This document shows positions 20,025-31,758 of a stretch of DNA of 64,000 nucleotides, piece by piece. Origin of the DNA: Tenebrio molitor (Eukaryota; Arthropoda; Insecta; Coleoptera; Tenebrionidae). The stretch's first letter is position 1. Each line of letters opens with the position of its first letter. The stretch spans positions 34,782,001 through 34,846,000 of the forward strand of contig NC_091046.1 in the NCBI RefSeq assembly GCF_963966145.1. Reading direction: 5' to 3'. A model generated the notes under the pieces. That model was not told the origin of the DNA, did no database searches, and saw only the letters and a program-made list of their open reading frames with translations. A program made the position numbers and the translations under genes.

Positions 20025-22622
20025 ATGAGAGTAAACTCGATTGGTGGATCAAGATATTTTATTACGTTTATTGATGATAAGTCAGGTTGGTGCGAAATTT
20101 ACTTTATCAAGAAGAAAAGTGAAGCTGCCAGTGCATTTTTTAAATACAAGGCAATGGTTGAAAATCAGCTAGGAAAAAGAATAAAATGTCTTCGATCGGA
20201 TAATGGAATTGAATATTTATGTAGTGAATTTGAAAGTTATTTGGAGAAACATGGAATAAAACATGAAATGACGGTGGCATATACACCAGAACAAAATGGC
20301 GTCGCAGAACGAAGAAATCGCACTTTAGTAGAAATGGCAAGATGTATGATGATACAATCGCAATTGTCGCCCTCATTTTGGGCAGAAGCAATTTCTACAG
20401 CAAATTATTTAAGAAATAGATGTCCATCTAGAAGTATAAATGGACAAACACCGCATAAATTATGGACGGGAAAGGATTTTAGCGTGAAACACTTTCAAAT
20501 TTTTGGAACGAAAGGTTACAGGTTAGATAAAACTCCCAATAAAGGAAAATTTGATCCAAGAAGTAAGAAATGTATTTTCGTGGGTTATTCAACAGAAAGA
20601 AGAGCGTATCGAGTGTGGTGCCCCGATTCTAAAAGAATTTATGCAACAAGAGATGTAAAATTTGTAAATAATTTTGAAGTAAAAGAACAACCGATGCAGG
20701 AAGAATTTACTTCTGAAGATATTATGAAGAAAGAAAAAGAAGTTGAAATATATTTGAACAATTATAGAAAACTTGAAAATGAAAATGAATCAATAGAAAA
20801 TCAACCAGAAAATGAAGAAACAGAACGTGAAGCTAGTAATAATGAGAATCAATTAGAAGATCAAACAGAAATAGACAACTTGCAAGAAAATTACAACGAA
20901 AGAAGAGAAGTAGAAACAAGAGAAAAGCGAAAACCTGGAAGACCAAGATTTCTTTATACAGGAAAGAAAGGAAGACCTAAGAAATTATACGTACAAGCAT
21001 GTGAAGAAGAAATAACAGAGAAAGAAGGTTCAAGAACAAATGAAATTACTGAAGAAGATCCAAAAACAATTAAAGAAGCATTTTTACGACAAGAATCCGA
21101 AGAATGGAGAGAAGCAATGAAAAATGAATTTAATTCTCTAAAGAAAAATAAAACATGGGAAATAGTTGATCGCCCAAGTGATCGAAAAGTAATAGGCTGT
21201 AAATGGGTTCTGAAAACAAAATTTAATTCGGATGGTACGATCGCTCGTCGAAAAGCGAGATTAGTTGCAAAAGGTTATGCCCAATTGCCAGGAATAGATT
21301 TCCAAGAAACTTTTGCACCTGTTTCAAGATTATGTTCTGTAAGACTAATAATGGCCATCGCAGCACAATACAATTTAATAGTTCATCAGTTGGATTTTGT
21401 AACAGCATACCTGAATGGGGATATCGATGAGGAAATTTACATGGAATTACCTGAAGGAATAAATGAAATTGGAGAAGAAGTCGTGTTCAAAAACAAAGTT
21501 TGTTTATTGAAAAAGGCATTATATGGATTGAAGCAGTCAGGTCGTCAATGGTACAAAAAATTAGATGAGAACCTACAGAAGTTGAATTTAAGACCCCTCA
21601 GCACAGACAAATGCATTTATATGAGAAAAACAAGAAGAGGAAACGAAGAAAACATGGTTTTAATAGCAGTGTATGTAGATGATATAATAATAGCGTCTAA
21701 CAGTATGGAAGAAATTAATAATCTGAAAGAAAATCTTGCGAAAATTTTCCAGATGAAAGATATGGGACAGATTAAATATTGTTTGGGAATTGAATTTAAC
21801 GTAAAGAAAAACAAAGTTACTATGAGTCAGAAGAAGTATGTTGATGATTTATTAAAGCGTTTTGGAATGGAAAATTCAAAAGAAGTTTCAACTCCCATGG
21901 ACCCAAATGTTAAACTGTCAAAAGAAATGTGTCCAAAAACGGAAAAAGAAAAAGAAGAGATGACAAGGTGTCCATATCAGAATTTAATTGGTTCCCTCAT
22001 GTATTTATCAGTTTCAACAAGGCCAGATATTTCATATGCCGTAAGCTGTTTAAGTCAATATAATACGTGTTTTGGAAAGGAACACTGGATTGCTGCGAAA
22101 AGAGTACTACGATATTTAAAAGGAACTAGGGACTACGGATTAGTTTACGAAAAAAATGTTGAAGATATAATTGGTTTTGCAGATGCTGACTGGGGAGCGA
22201 ATCCTGATGACAGAAAATCTTACACAGGATATATTTTTATTTTTGCAAATTGTTCTGTCAGCTGGGAAGCAAGAAAGCAACTCTCAAGTACAGAAGCAGA
22301 ATATATGGCTTTATCCGATGCAACAAAAGAAGCCATCTATTTACGACGATTTTTAAAGGAGGTGTTGGACATAGATAAACAAATTCAAATAATGAACGAT
22401 AATCAAGGTGCAAGGAGCCTCGCACAAAACCCAATTCAACATTCCAGAACCAAGCACATAGATATCAGGCATCATTTTATACGAGAAATATTGCAAAGAA
22501 AAGAAATAGAAATTAAATACATACAAACGGGTGAAATGGTCGCCGATTTTTTAACGAAGCCCCTATCAAAATTCAAACATAACTATTGCTTAGAAAATTC
22601 CGGCATTAAGAATATAGAATAA
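20025..22622 (+). CDS. Copia integrase, reverse transcriptase and RNase H portion
   Basis: 865 codons are open from the first Met after the stop. The integrase core has RSDNG (Asp59) and Glu95 in PEQNGVAERRNRTL, giving the D35E spacing; its first Asp is just upstream in HTDICGP. A charged, Glu/Asn-rich linker spans about 225-340. The reverse transcriptase starts near EWREAMKNEF, has WVLKTKFNSDGTI, and YVDD at 550-553. RNase H follows with GFADADWG and STEAEYMAL. All catalytic residues I can check are present, so this half looks recently functional. Confidence 0.9.
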   Translation: MRVNSIGGSRYFITFIDDKSGWCEIYFIKKKSEAASAFFKYKAMVENQLGKRIKCLRSDNGIEYLCSEFESYLEKHGIKHEMTVAYTPEQNGVAERRNRTLVEMARCMMIQSQLSPSFWAEAISTANYLRNRCPSRSINGQTPHKLWTGKDFSVKHFQIFGTKGYRLDKTPNKGKFDPRSKKCIFVGYSTERRAYRVWCPDSKRIYATRDVKFVNNFEVKEQPMQEEFTSEDIMKKEKEVEIYLNNYRKLENENESIENQPENEETEREASNNENQLEDQTEIDNLQENYNERREVETREKRKPGRPRFLYTGKKGRPKKLYVQACEEEITEKEGSRTNEITEEDPKTIKEAFLRQESEEWREAMKNEFNSLKKNKTWEIVDRPSDRKVIGCKWVLKTKFNSDGTIARRKARLVAKGYAQLPGIDFQETFAPVSRLCSVRLIMAIAAQYNLIVHQLDFVTAYLNGDIDEEIYMELPEGINEIGEEVVFKNKVCLLKKALYGLKQSGRQWYKKLDENLQKLNLRPLSTDKCIYMRKTRRGNEENMVLIAVYVDDIIIASNSMEEINNLKENLAKIFQMKDMGQIKYCLGIEFNVKKNKVTMSQKKYVDDLLKRFGMENSKEVSTPMDPNVKLSKEMCPKTEKEKEEMTRCPYQNLIGSLMYLSVSTRPDISYAVSCLSQYNTCFGKEHWIAAKRVLRYLKGTRDYGLVYEKNVEDIIGFADADWGANPDDRKSYTGYIFIFANCSVSWEARKQLSSTEAEYMALSDATKEAIYLRRFLKEVLDIDKQIQIMNDNQGARSLAQNPIQHSRTKHIDIRHHFIREILQRKEIEIKYIQTGEMVADFLTKPLSKFKHNYCLENSGIKNIE

Positions 22623-22631
22623 AGAAAAAAT

Positions 22632-22646
22632 AAATTTAAGGGGGGC
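22632..22646 (+). other. Copia polypurine tract
   Basis: aaatttaaggggggc directly precedes the 3' LTR, the usual site for plus-strand priming. Confidence 0.8.
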
Positions 22647-22798
22647 TGTTGTAATATTAAATTTATATTTGATATTAATTAGTGAGCAGTTGTTATAAAA
22701 ACAAATGAATGTTATAAATAGTTTTGAATAAAAAAAATATAAACAAAAAGTCTGTCAATAGTTTATTGAATTAAAAGGATTCTTCTAATAATACTACA
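22647..22798 (+). repeat. Copia 3' LTR (152 bp)
   Basis: It starts tgttgtaatatt and ends tactaca (TG...CA). Its last 36 bp are repeated at 18487-18522. Confidence 0.85.
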
Positions 22799-23698
22799 AT
22801 ATTCATTCCAACTAATTTTATTAACGCATTTTGTGTAAATCTGAAGTCAATAAAAAATGATTCAAATTTATCTTAATATCATATTTAACTTGACCTGCGA
22901 TTGTTGATTATTATTTGTTGTTTGTTGTAAATATGTTCGGAAAATAAAATATCACCTCTGCACAGGAATAAAAAGTAATAAAAATGTTTATGAAAATTGG
23001 TGTTTTAATTTTTACAAAAAAAAAGATAAGAAAGAAAATTATTAATTTATGAATTTGACGTTCAAAATGACAATATCAGTGACAATAACGTATTCTGTAC
23101 ATTGTTAAATATTGAATTTCTATTTATAACGGGTCTTACTGTAACAATAGTTGTGTTAAAACGGACCAAGCGAATACATTAAAAGTAGCAATCAATAATT
23201 TAGAAATCAACTTCTCCTAAATATACATTTTCACAGTTCACAGTGCAATGGACTGATCTTTTTAATCCTGGTTAGTTTAATTTTAAATTTCATAATACAT
23301 ATTATCACAAATTAAAACTTTTTCTTACTCCCCTACTTTCTCAATAATAATGAGATAACAATGAACAGAAGTTTCTAGTACTTTTTGCTTTATGTGGTTG
23401 GCAGTACGCAGCTGTGTGATCTTAGTCGGCAAGGACATTCAAGCAATCTTTATACGTTTGAGCGTTATTTTAATCCCGTTGCATTTCACACAAAAATTTA
23501 CGTTTCCGATATTTGATACCTTGACAGGTTTGTCCCTAAAACATAACTTACAACATTCAATTTTGTAAAATTTATATTAGGGGATAAGGGATAAGTGAGA
23601 AGCTCAAGTGCTCAAGTATACGTTACATTTCAATTATCAATAAAATTTGACAAAGGAAACATAATGACACTTAATGTATGACTGATATACGTATGCCA
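22799..23698. other. Intron without clear features
   Basis: AT-rich. I see no coding segment or inverted repeat of note. Confidence 0.4.
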
Positions 23699-23880
23699 AA
23701 ACCAAATAACGACCAACACTGCATTCTACCCAGAAAATCAACCGGCAACGTTGTGTACTTAGATTTGATTGGTCTAGCATCTTAGTAATATCAAAATTGC
23801 CATTATACATTTAGTGTAATTTTATTTTCACCAACTGAATTCAACAGGTTGTGATTATTTGGGTTTGGCACGGCCTATAT
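23699..23880. mobile_element. MITE related to 15979-16371
   Basis: gccaaaaccaaataacgacc at the left is mirrored by tgattatttgggtttggc at the right. It shares the accaacactgcattctacc block with the earlier element. Confidence 0.6.
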
Positions 23881-24519
23881 AGTAAATCCATTTTTGTAAT
23901 GTCGAACTAAACGCTGTTCAAAAATCAATTAACCATTGTGGTGCAAATGACTTATCTGTCACTGTGATAAGAAATTTGAAATGTCATGAAAAATGTGTGT
24001 TACTTGCACTACAATGGTTTTTTGGTTTTTAAACCGTGTTTAGCTGGAACTTTTTTTTTTGTTAGATTTTTTTACAAAATAAACAAAAATGAGGGAGTTG
24101 GCAAAGATTTAAATTGTCATATTATTGTCATATTAAATAAATTTAATTTCACTATACTTTGGTTGGGACAAGTTTTGACAGAACAAATGACGTGACCCAT
24201 AACCTAACTTTTTAAAAGCCCAAATTCGCGGTAAAAAGGTGTGTTCACAAGACAACAATTGCTAAATTTAGTAACTCTAGTTCGTCATTACAAAAATGAA
24301 TTTACTACAGAGCACTTGTCATTGTGTCAAAGAATAACACTGACGGCCAAAATATGTTGCTTCCGACTGACTGTATATTTAATCCGTATTGACTAGCGGG
24401 AAATATGTATGTACCTAGGACTCCTTAGGAAATTATGAAGTAAATCCGCCCATGAAATTGCATAAAATATAAGTAGGTATGTCCCTGTATGCGAAGAAGA
24501 CATATAGGATATTTATCTG

Positions 24520-24836
24520 AGTCTGAAGGCCCGACTAATAAAACTATAATATTCACCAAATACAGGGAGCAGCATTGTATAGTTAGTATGTTGTATTTTT
24601 CAAAGTATTACTATTAAATCTGAATTTACTAAGAACGCTCCCTGCAGATGAGGGATTGAATATTTGTTCGGAGTTTCTATCTGATTTGACAAGAATTATG
24701 AGTGATACAAAAATTATCCTTATGGTAAAATATTTTCAGGGTAAAATTACAATGAAACGGTCGGTACTACCATTTTCATCTGGTGTCTCTTCGGTGAAAA
24801 ATTGAATATTATCGGTTTATTAGTCGGACCTTCGGA
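24520..24836. mobile_element. MITE with 33-bp TIRs
   Basis: ctgaaggcccgactaataaa plus tataatattca at the left is mirrored near 24803-24836 with few mismatches. It is non-coding. Confidence 0.7.
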
Positions 24837-25271
24837 GTTAGTAAATGTCCTATATGTGAAGTTTATGAATGAGCTGAAACTAGCAACTACGGAGACTAAA
24901 GTTCTTGAGGCTGCCATAGAGGATGGGTTCGGTCTCCAGGTAAATCGATCAGATTTATTTGTCACAAATTATTTGTCTGTCCAGATGCGTAGCCATACTG
25001 ACCATATCGGACTGTCACGTCGATATGCGGTTTCCATATCAAAATTCTGGTACATGATACGATATTTCATCCGATCAGACCAATCTGAAGATACATCTAA
25101 TCGTATATGGTATATGGTACCCTTTACCTCTTCAATTTTTCCTTTAACGCCGCTACTTTAGGGGTTCTAGAATATTGGCGTCATCCTTATTTTCGAATTT
25201 CGTGGATACGTCTTTGGAAATATAGAGCCTGGACTCATTCCCTCTATCCTTCAGAATAATGTTAGATATAT

Positions 25272-25458
25272 CGGGCGATCAAATTAATTTGTAATCGAGT
25301 CATCCATGACCATGGATTTGAATCTGTATGTCTTTTGCGATTGATATGTCGAGATGTAACCTTGTTGCAAGCTGTGTTTATTGGAGCGTGGAGTTCAAGT
25401 AACGACATACGATTTCGGATTCATGGATAACTCGATTACAAATTAATTTGATCGCTCT
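25272..25458. mobile_element. Palindromic MITE, gcgatcaaattaatttgtaa family
   Basis: Arms of about 35 bp (gggcgatcaaattaatttgt, aatcgagtcatccatga) are mirrored at the right. They resemble the ggtgcgatcaatt family only in the outermost gcgatcaa. Confidence 0.75.
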
Positions 25459-25915
25459 TTACTACAACAACAAAAATTCTTTAATATGTAGTATCAAGTG
25501 ACTATAAAAGGTTGTGACTATTTTGATAGGTGGGTGATGTTTTTGAAATATTGCTTTGGCAAACTTGATCTTTAACTTAAAGCACTGCCGTGAACAAATG
25601 TCATTTTGACATTTATCATTAATTAATTTTATAAAATAAAAGCAGGCGCCTATGTCTATCACTTGGTATATTAATAAACGAGCCTGTACTATTCAATGCA
25701 CGGGATTGCAATAGTATTTCTAGGACGTACAATCGCTGACCAAAAAAAACTCGTACAGCCAAAATTTTAGTATTGTAAATCAAAGTCTACAACGACAAAC
25801 GTTATTGTCAGTGTCAAAGTCAATGCGAAAAAATGAGTTTAACTGAAATTCAAAAACAGACTTTAGCGCAACGTTTAAGAGACGGGATTTCGATACGGGC
25901 TATTGCTATTTAGTA

Positions 25916-26370
25916 TTGGGCGATTCAAAATGATTGTGGATAGGTATGGTAACTATGCACTATGTTGGCCAAGATTTCGTGTCCGGAATAGTAGGTAGTA
26001 TGGCGGCCAAAAAATTTGGGCCGTCACTTTCTTGAGATTCAAGTAAAGTGTAAACAAACCTTTACGAATCGTAACCCCACTTTCGATTCTTGTCAGTTTG
26101 ACAATCAATTTAAACTGTTTGAAGCTCAGATATTCCAAAAATCCGACATGAATGAACAAAATTAGAGCACTCGTAGGTACATAGATAACCTGAGGTAAAC
26201 GTTCTGTGTAGTATTTAGAAATGACAAAATAATTTTAAGTTTTGAAATTTACCACCCAAAAAATAACGTTCATAATCAAGACAGTAGGAATCATGATGAC
26301 AATAAAGTACGGATTACATTTTTTTTTTGAATTGACAGACAATGACGGCCAAAATTTTTTGACCGGCATA
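25916..26370. repeat. Compound of two MITE-family fragments
   Basis: It starts like 16404-16656 (ttgggcgattcaaaatgatt) and runs into the ttggccaagattccgtgtcc family seen complete at 60836-61096. A diverged right end (ccggcatagtac) is near 26362. Confidence 0.5.
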
Positions 26371-26562
26371 GTACAAATTTCATCATTTTCACCATCAGAA
26401 TTTATGAATTAAATTATGACATTTCAAAATAATTATAACATAGAGGAGGCTTAAAAAATTCCGAAACAAACAAGAAAATGTTTAAAAAAAATTGTCAAAT
26501 AAAATAAACGATAAATTCATAGGTAGGAAACTAAATGCAATTACATACTTACCTAATTAATA

Positions 26563-26676
26563 ACGTGCGATCAATTAAAAAAAAATCGAGTTACCTGGAT
26601 TGTGTTATTCTGATGCTTTGATTGGTTCAAACCACCATTTTCGCCTACTCTAATTTTTTTTATTTGATCGCACGGT
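26563..26676. mobile_element. MITE, gtgcgatcaattaaa family, diverged
   Basis: The ends cgtgcgatcaattaaaa and ttttatttgatcgcacggta pair. The interior differs from copies at 8530 and 12943. Confidence 0.6.
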
Positions 26677-27039
26677 AGCTTGGTTGCCAGATTAGTTTTA
26701 TGATTTTTGTGCAAAACATGAAAAATAAAACTTGATATAAAGGTACTATTTATTGATTTTAAATAAAAATTATTGTTGAACATCCTTTTAAATATGTCTT
26801 TCACTACAAAAGTTGTTGAAGTATTAAGAATTGGTTAATAATAACAATTTTAATAATCTTTAAAGAATCACGAGATTTTTCTCATGCTCAGAGGGTGTCT
26901 CTGAATAGTGCACAATGGAGTTGTTTTGTCATTTTTTAAGCACCCTGTATAAACATTTTACTGCAACAATAGGGTTTGACTGTAATAGGGTATGAGATGA
27001 TTTGCAAATGCAAATTGTGCGTTTGGTCATGGGCAATGA

Positions 27040-28287
27040 ATAGCATCATCATCATCGTCCAATAGCTTGCGTCCACTGTTGGACCTAGGTCTCCCCTATT
27101 TTCGTTTCCATTTTTCTCGATCTTGCGCAGCACTCGTCCAATTTCCGATTATTGTTCCTATGTCATCAATTCATCGCGTAGCTGCTCTTTCTCTGCAGCG
27201 TTTATCTTGCCGTGGGCTACATTTGATGATCTTCTTTGTCCATTTTGAGTCATTGAATCCCGCGACATGCCTTGCTCATTTCCTCTTCAAGTTAGTGATT
27301 CTGTGTGATACCACATATGCCGGTTATTTAGTGGGTGTTTGTATTTTTATACTGACTTTTTTTTTGTTAGTGTAAGCGTTATTTTTTTAAGTCAGGACGG
27401 GAAGCATACATTGGTCCTTTCATTTGAAGCTTGTATTTTATATCTCTTAGTTTGCCGTATGCTGCCCATCCCAACCCAAGCTAGTTCCTCTTTATAATTC
27501 ACGCGTTTGGTTATCCCTAGCAATTCTTATTTCGTGTTCCAGGTAAGATACTTGTACTCTCTGACTTCTAGAAGAGGTTCGTTATCGATGGTTACGTTTG
27601 CCCCTATCACTAATTTGTCATTATTTTTGTTTTCTCATTTTCTGTTTGTTGATGTTAAGTCCGACTTTTTTGCCAGTTGGGATAACTTCCCTTAAGTTAT
27701 TTACTATTATGACAATGTCGTCAGCCAATGGGAGATTGTTTAGTTTTACGCCATCGATACGATACGCTCTTGTTGTCCCAATTGAGTGTCTTAAGTGCGG
27801 ATTCCAAAACTGCTGTGAACAGTTTAGGGCATATGGTGTCTCCCTATCTGACACCTCGTTCTAGTGGAAATATGTCACTGTCTTTTTGCAGTCTCATACG
27901 AGTATATACCATTGAGTTCTTGTATGTACTGTGGATTAGACATGTGTATCTGCAGTCGATGCGGTATTAGTTTTGAGCAGCTAGTATAGTGCTAGTACAG
28001 TGTCGAATGCCTTCTCGAAGTCAACAAACACCACATCTTGTATAGGTGAGAGAGGGCCTATGGTTTTAAACTTTTTTTTACCGCAGTTTTCCTCCTTTTT
28101 GGTATGTCCTTTTGTATGACGCATAGGTTAAAGAGATTTTGTAATTTTTCTAGTAGGATGTCTCCACCTAACTTTATTCCTTCGATGGCTACCTCATCTC
28201 CTCCTGTAGATTTCTTGTTTTCCATTTTACCTACTGCGTATTTTATTTCTTCGATTGTTATAACGGGCATATTCATTCATAATAGTA
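27040..28287 (-). pseudogene. RTE-type non-LTR retrotransposon relic
   Basis: On the minus strand the relic reads, in order: IEEIKYAVGKMENKKSTGGDEVAIEGI (RT fingers, 28058-28276), an RT palm piece with IDGVKLNNLPLADDIVIIVNNL (27621-27854), and a C-terminal piece KWARHVAGFNDSKWTKKII ... AAQDREKWKRK (27340-27080). This is the usual RTE/BovB order. Stops and frameshifts abound. The 3' end is a short gatgat microsatellite (27045-27058), also typical of RTE tails. Confidence 0.8.
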
Positions 28288-28681
28288 CTGGGACATTTTT
28301 TTAACTCTGAACATAGTCCATACTTATTTCCTATGTTTAATTTTAAAAAGCACAGATCAATGCATTGTGAGTTGCTATGCAACCAACCATACCGAACACC
28401 CGAGATTTTGAAATAATGTTAAAAATTGTTCCGATTGATGGAATTGATCTATCATGTGTTGAATTGGAAATGTCACGCACATTCCTAATGCACTGATCGG
28501 CATAAAATAATTGCATTATGTGTATTTTTTCTTCAAACAACTTGACCATTTTGTTAAACTGTCAAGTACTTATTTTCGTTACCTTGGTTACCTGATTACA
28601 TACATGCATTGACCTGTGTTTTTTAAAACTGAACATAGGGAATAAGTATGGGCTATGTTCAGTGTTAAAAAAATGTCCCGG
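28288..28681. mobile_element. TA-flanked MITE, ccgggacatttttttaac family, copy 1
   Basis: TIRs of about 50 bp (gggacatttttttaactctg, aacatag, ccatacttattccctatg) are mirrored at the right. TA lies at 28286-28287 and 28682-28683. A longer copy with nested insertions is at 35334-36090. Confidence 0.85.
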
Positions 28682-28683
28682 TA

Positions 28684-28811
28684 TATTAAAACATGAGTTT
28701 TATAAAACTTATATTAAGACACGAGTCAAATTTTCAACACGACTGCCGTAGGCAGGAGTGCCTGTAAATGAAGAGTACCTACTCTTATGTTTTATAAAAT
28801 GGGTTTTTTTA
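28684..28811. repeat. Hairpin of the acgagttttataag type, preceding a TIR element
   Basis: acatgagttttataaaactt at the left pairs loosely with gttttataaaatgggttttt at the right. The same arrangement, hairpin then TIR element, recurs at 30360-30495. Confidence 0.5.
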
Positions 28812-29166
28812 TGCTATTTTTTCTAATTTGCATATTAAATACATTTTTTTTTTACAAATAAAATCAATTTTGGTAATTTAGGGAATTTTGTGACAGTTGG
28901 TGACACATTTATTTCATGGTTAACATTTAAAGTAAAATTCTAAATTTGAATCGAGACTAAACATAATTGTCATTTTTCGCAAGTGAAATTGCAATTAAAG
29001 ATGAATTATCCAGAAATGCGGCAAATAGCAGAGAATACGAGAGTCAATTTGCTGCCGGCAATGAAACAAGTTCCTAGATTTCGGATGTGTTAATAGCTTA
29101 TTACCGCATTCAAACCGAATGCGTTAATTGCTTTGTTAAAACAGCAAATTAGAAAAAAAGATAGCA
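28812..29166 (+). mobile_element. TIR element with a short N-terminal ORF, copy 1
   Basis: The ends ctattttttctaatttgc and gcaaattagaaaaaaagatag form TIRs. Inside, an ATG at about 29001 opens 30 codons with PEMRQIAENTRVNLLPAMKQ before a stop. A parallel element (30487-30948) has a similar start. This short peptide resembles the N-terminal leader of tyrosine-recombinase-like proteins encoded by insect repeats, which is from memory and uncertain. Confidence 0.5.
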
Positions 29167-29391
29167 TTACTTAACAGTAAATGCACCAGTGCAATTGAAT
29201 AGGACTACAAAATAGTTATTTTCGGCTTCCCTAACTGGTACACGTTTACGTTTTAATTTAGGTTAAGATAGCTGCGATTTCCCGACGGATGTTGCAAATT
29301 TCTGGGAGAGCACGAGACACCCTGTATAAATTTTTCAGTTTATATACCTAACTTGACATCTGTCAAAGATAACCTCAAAATTTACAATTAA

Positions 29392-29562
29392 TTCATGTTT
29401 CTCAAAATTTTTGCCTAAACGAACACGGAAAACGTTGTGTGCACCTCGGCCAAAAAGTGCCTTTTGTCCTCGCCTGTTTTCAAGTCTCGGCTCCGCCTGC
29501 GCCTCGACTAGAAAACCCAGACTCGGACAAAAAAGATGCACTTTTTGAGCTTTGATACACAA
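29392..29562. repeat. Palindromic repeat family Q, copy 1
   Basis: gcacctcggccaaaaagtgc at the left and gcactttttgagcttt at the right pair. cctcgcctgttttcaagtct in the middle is shared with 51585-51700. Confidence 0.6.
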
Positions 29563-30242
29563 ATAACTGTTAAAAACCCTTAGAAATACATTAATAACAA
29601 TTATTTATTAATGTAATTTTTGCAAAATTGTGAATGGAAAATAAAATGTAATGGCAAATTCTAAACTACAAAGAAAAATTATGAATTTAACTCTGTAGTG
29701 AACTTTAAAACGATTTATTTGAAATCTGAAGAAAAACTTGTATTTAGTTAGTGTGGATTAATCGATGTTGCATCGCTGTTTCAGTCAGATGAGAATAAAC
29801 GAAATCAATGCATCGGGTTGGATTGATATATCAACAATGCTATATTATTTACGGTCGTTGGACAACTTCAAATTAAGTGCTTTTGATAGTACCCATTGTA
29901 TTTTTGTTTTGGAGATATAATAAATGATCCAATACAAGATGTATCAGAGTTTGGATTTAGCTGTTTTTGTGGTTGATCTTGTATCTGTTTGTTGATGCTC
30001 TTATGCTGTTTTCTGAAATAAAGTTATAAAATAACAATAAAAATAATCGTTTTTATAACTACTTACTCTCTTATTATTAGAGTTAATAAATATCTATCTA
30101 TAAATAATAGTAGTAACAACAGCAGAATTTTATAACCACTTATTTTTAAAGAGAGAATGATAAAAGAAATTATAGGTCTCTGCAATAACGACTTTCTGTT
30201 TATGAAAGTTATTACAAATTGTTGTTGTCATGACAAAAAATA

Positions 30243-30355
30243 GTATATTAAAGAACGAGTTTTATAAGGGTTGATTTGGCGCACGAGTCCCAAGTGTAGA
30301 AAACGACCCGTAGGGGAGTTTTCTATGGGACGTTTATAGATGTATTATAAACGCA
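30243..30355. repeat. acgagttttataag hairpin relative
   Basis: atagtatattaaagaacgag followed by gcgcacgagtcccaa and a mirrored atgtattataaacgca right side. It is the same style as 30360-30495. Confidence 0.45.
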
Positions 30356-30359
30356 AATT

Positions 30360-30495
30360 CTAAAATAGTATATTAAAAGACGAGTTACATAAGACCAGTC
30401 TTGAAGCACGAATTCAAGATTAAAAAACGAGTGGCGTAGACACGAGTTATTTTAAAGAATGAGTGCTTCATGGTCTTATGAAACGAGTTTTTTAT
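30360..30495. mobile_element. Palindromic hairpin element, aaaagacgagtta family
   Basis: atagtatattaaaagacgag and acataagacca on the left pair with tggtcttatgaaacgagttt and tatactat on the right, over about 45 bp per arm. Confidence 0.7.
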
Positions 30496-30948
30496 ACTAT
30501 TTTTTGTAATTTGCCCTTTTTGAGCCGTTTTTAAACAAAAATGTTTACTTTCCTCGATTTAGGGATGTTTGTGGCGGTTGGTAATGTCTTAATTTTAAAA
30601 GTGAAAATTTGATCAAGTCTTCAAAGTCGCCTTTTGTTTCATCCAAATTTTGTCACAAAACACGAATATGAAAGATAATCTTTCATGTACGCCCGCTGAA
30701 ATACGTGAAATTGCCAAAAATACGGTCGCGAATTTGTTGCCTGATAAATCCTGATAAATAATTCTTTGTACATTTTGTAATTTAAACTGACACGCATGAC
30801 GGATCAAGCTATGCCAACCTAAAAATTTTCGTAAAATGTTCGGTGAAATAATGGCTATAAGGACATCCCAGATGATGACGTCGCGTTCGTTAATATGTCT
30901 ATTAGAGAATCAAAACGGAGGCAAATTACAAAAAGATAATTTAGATTC
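30487..30948 (+). mobile_element. TIR element with a short N-terminal ORF, copy 2
   Basis: ctattttttgtaatttgcc and ggcaaattacaaaaag form TIRs. An ATG at about 30668 opens 29 codons containing PAEIREIAKNTVANLLPDKS before a stop, parallel to the peptide in copy 1. Outside the peptide and TIRs the two elements share little obvious sequence, which suggests the peptide start was under constraint in the parent. Confidence 0.5.
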
Positions 30949-31522
30949 CTTGAAATATAAATTTAAAACAAAAATGTCATGTTAATGATACATTTTTTAG
31001 TAAAAAAGTTTCACCCGAAGTCATATTTAAATTTTTAATTTTGAAAAATTCGCAAACTGCAGTACTTTAAAGTTTCCAGAGAGATGACGGCTAATTTGGC
31101 AACATTATTTTTTGGTTTTTATTATAAAAGTTTTATAAAACCGTTTACTAAATTGAAAGAATGGCTGATTGCGGAGAAGACGAAAGCAAAAAAACTTTGA
31201 ATAAGTTTGGTTAAAAGGACTCTATTTCCAATTTACTTTCGGCAATGACTTGCTCGTTCCGTTTCTGTCGTCATTCCGAGTATTCACATTCAAAGCGGTC
31301 CAGAGCTATTTCAGGTTTTGGGGTTTGCAATGTCTATAAAATCCTATCTTTAGTATCCACTTCCAAATTTTCCATATTCGCAAAATGACCAGTTGGACAT
31401 TCACTTCGATATCGACGAAAATGAATAAAATTACGTTAAAATTGTAACTTTACCTAAGAGAAAGTAAAATAAAACAAAAACATACCTTACCTACTTCAGA
31501 CATTATAATAACATAAGTTATA

Positions 31523-31758
31523 ACGGGTGACTATTAAAATTTTCACTTGGAGTTGGCTTTGAACGAGTTTTTATTTTTTCTGTTACTTTAGACACACGCA
31601 AGAACGAATGACAAATGTCAGTCAGTACAATTGAAACATAACCAAATTAAGAGAAAAAACATTTATTGAAATGTCAAACTTGTCAGTGTCTAAGGTGCAA
31701 CGGAAAACAAAGAATGATCCATAGCCAACCCTAAGTGAAAATTTTAATAGTCACCCGT
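31523..31758. mobile_element. TA-flanked MITE, acgggtgactattaaaat family, copy 1
   Basis: TIRs of about 40 bp (acgggtgactattaaaattt, tcacttggagttggct) are mirrored at the right. TA flanks both ends. Copies 2 and 3 are at 40138-40336 and 62916-63149. Confidence 0.9.

Larger units (their letters stand above)
18487..22798 (+). mobile_element. Ty1/copia-type LTR retrotransposon, lesioned, 5' LTR nearly missing
   Basis: The order is: a 36-bp LTR remnant, PBS, gag-protease-integrase-RT-RNase H, polypurine tract and a full 3' LTR. It lies opposite to the host gene in the 39-kb intron. The coding region has one frameshift and one in-frame stop but is otherwise well preserved. No target duplication is visible. 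Confidence 0.9.

Noticed and set aside
24802..25161. Plus-strand ORF of 119 codons
   Set aside because: Its start lies within the TIR of the MITE at 24520-24836 and no family is recognisable.
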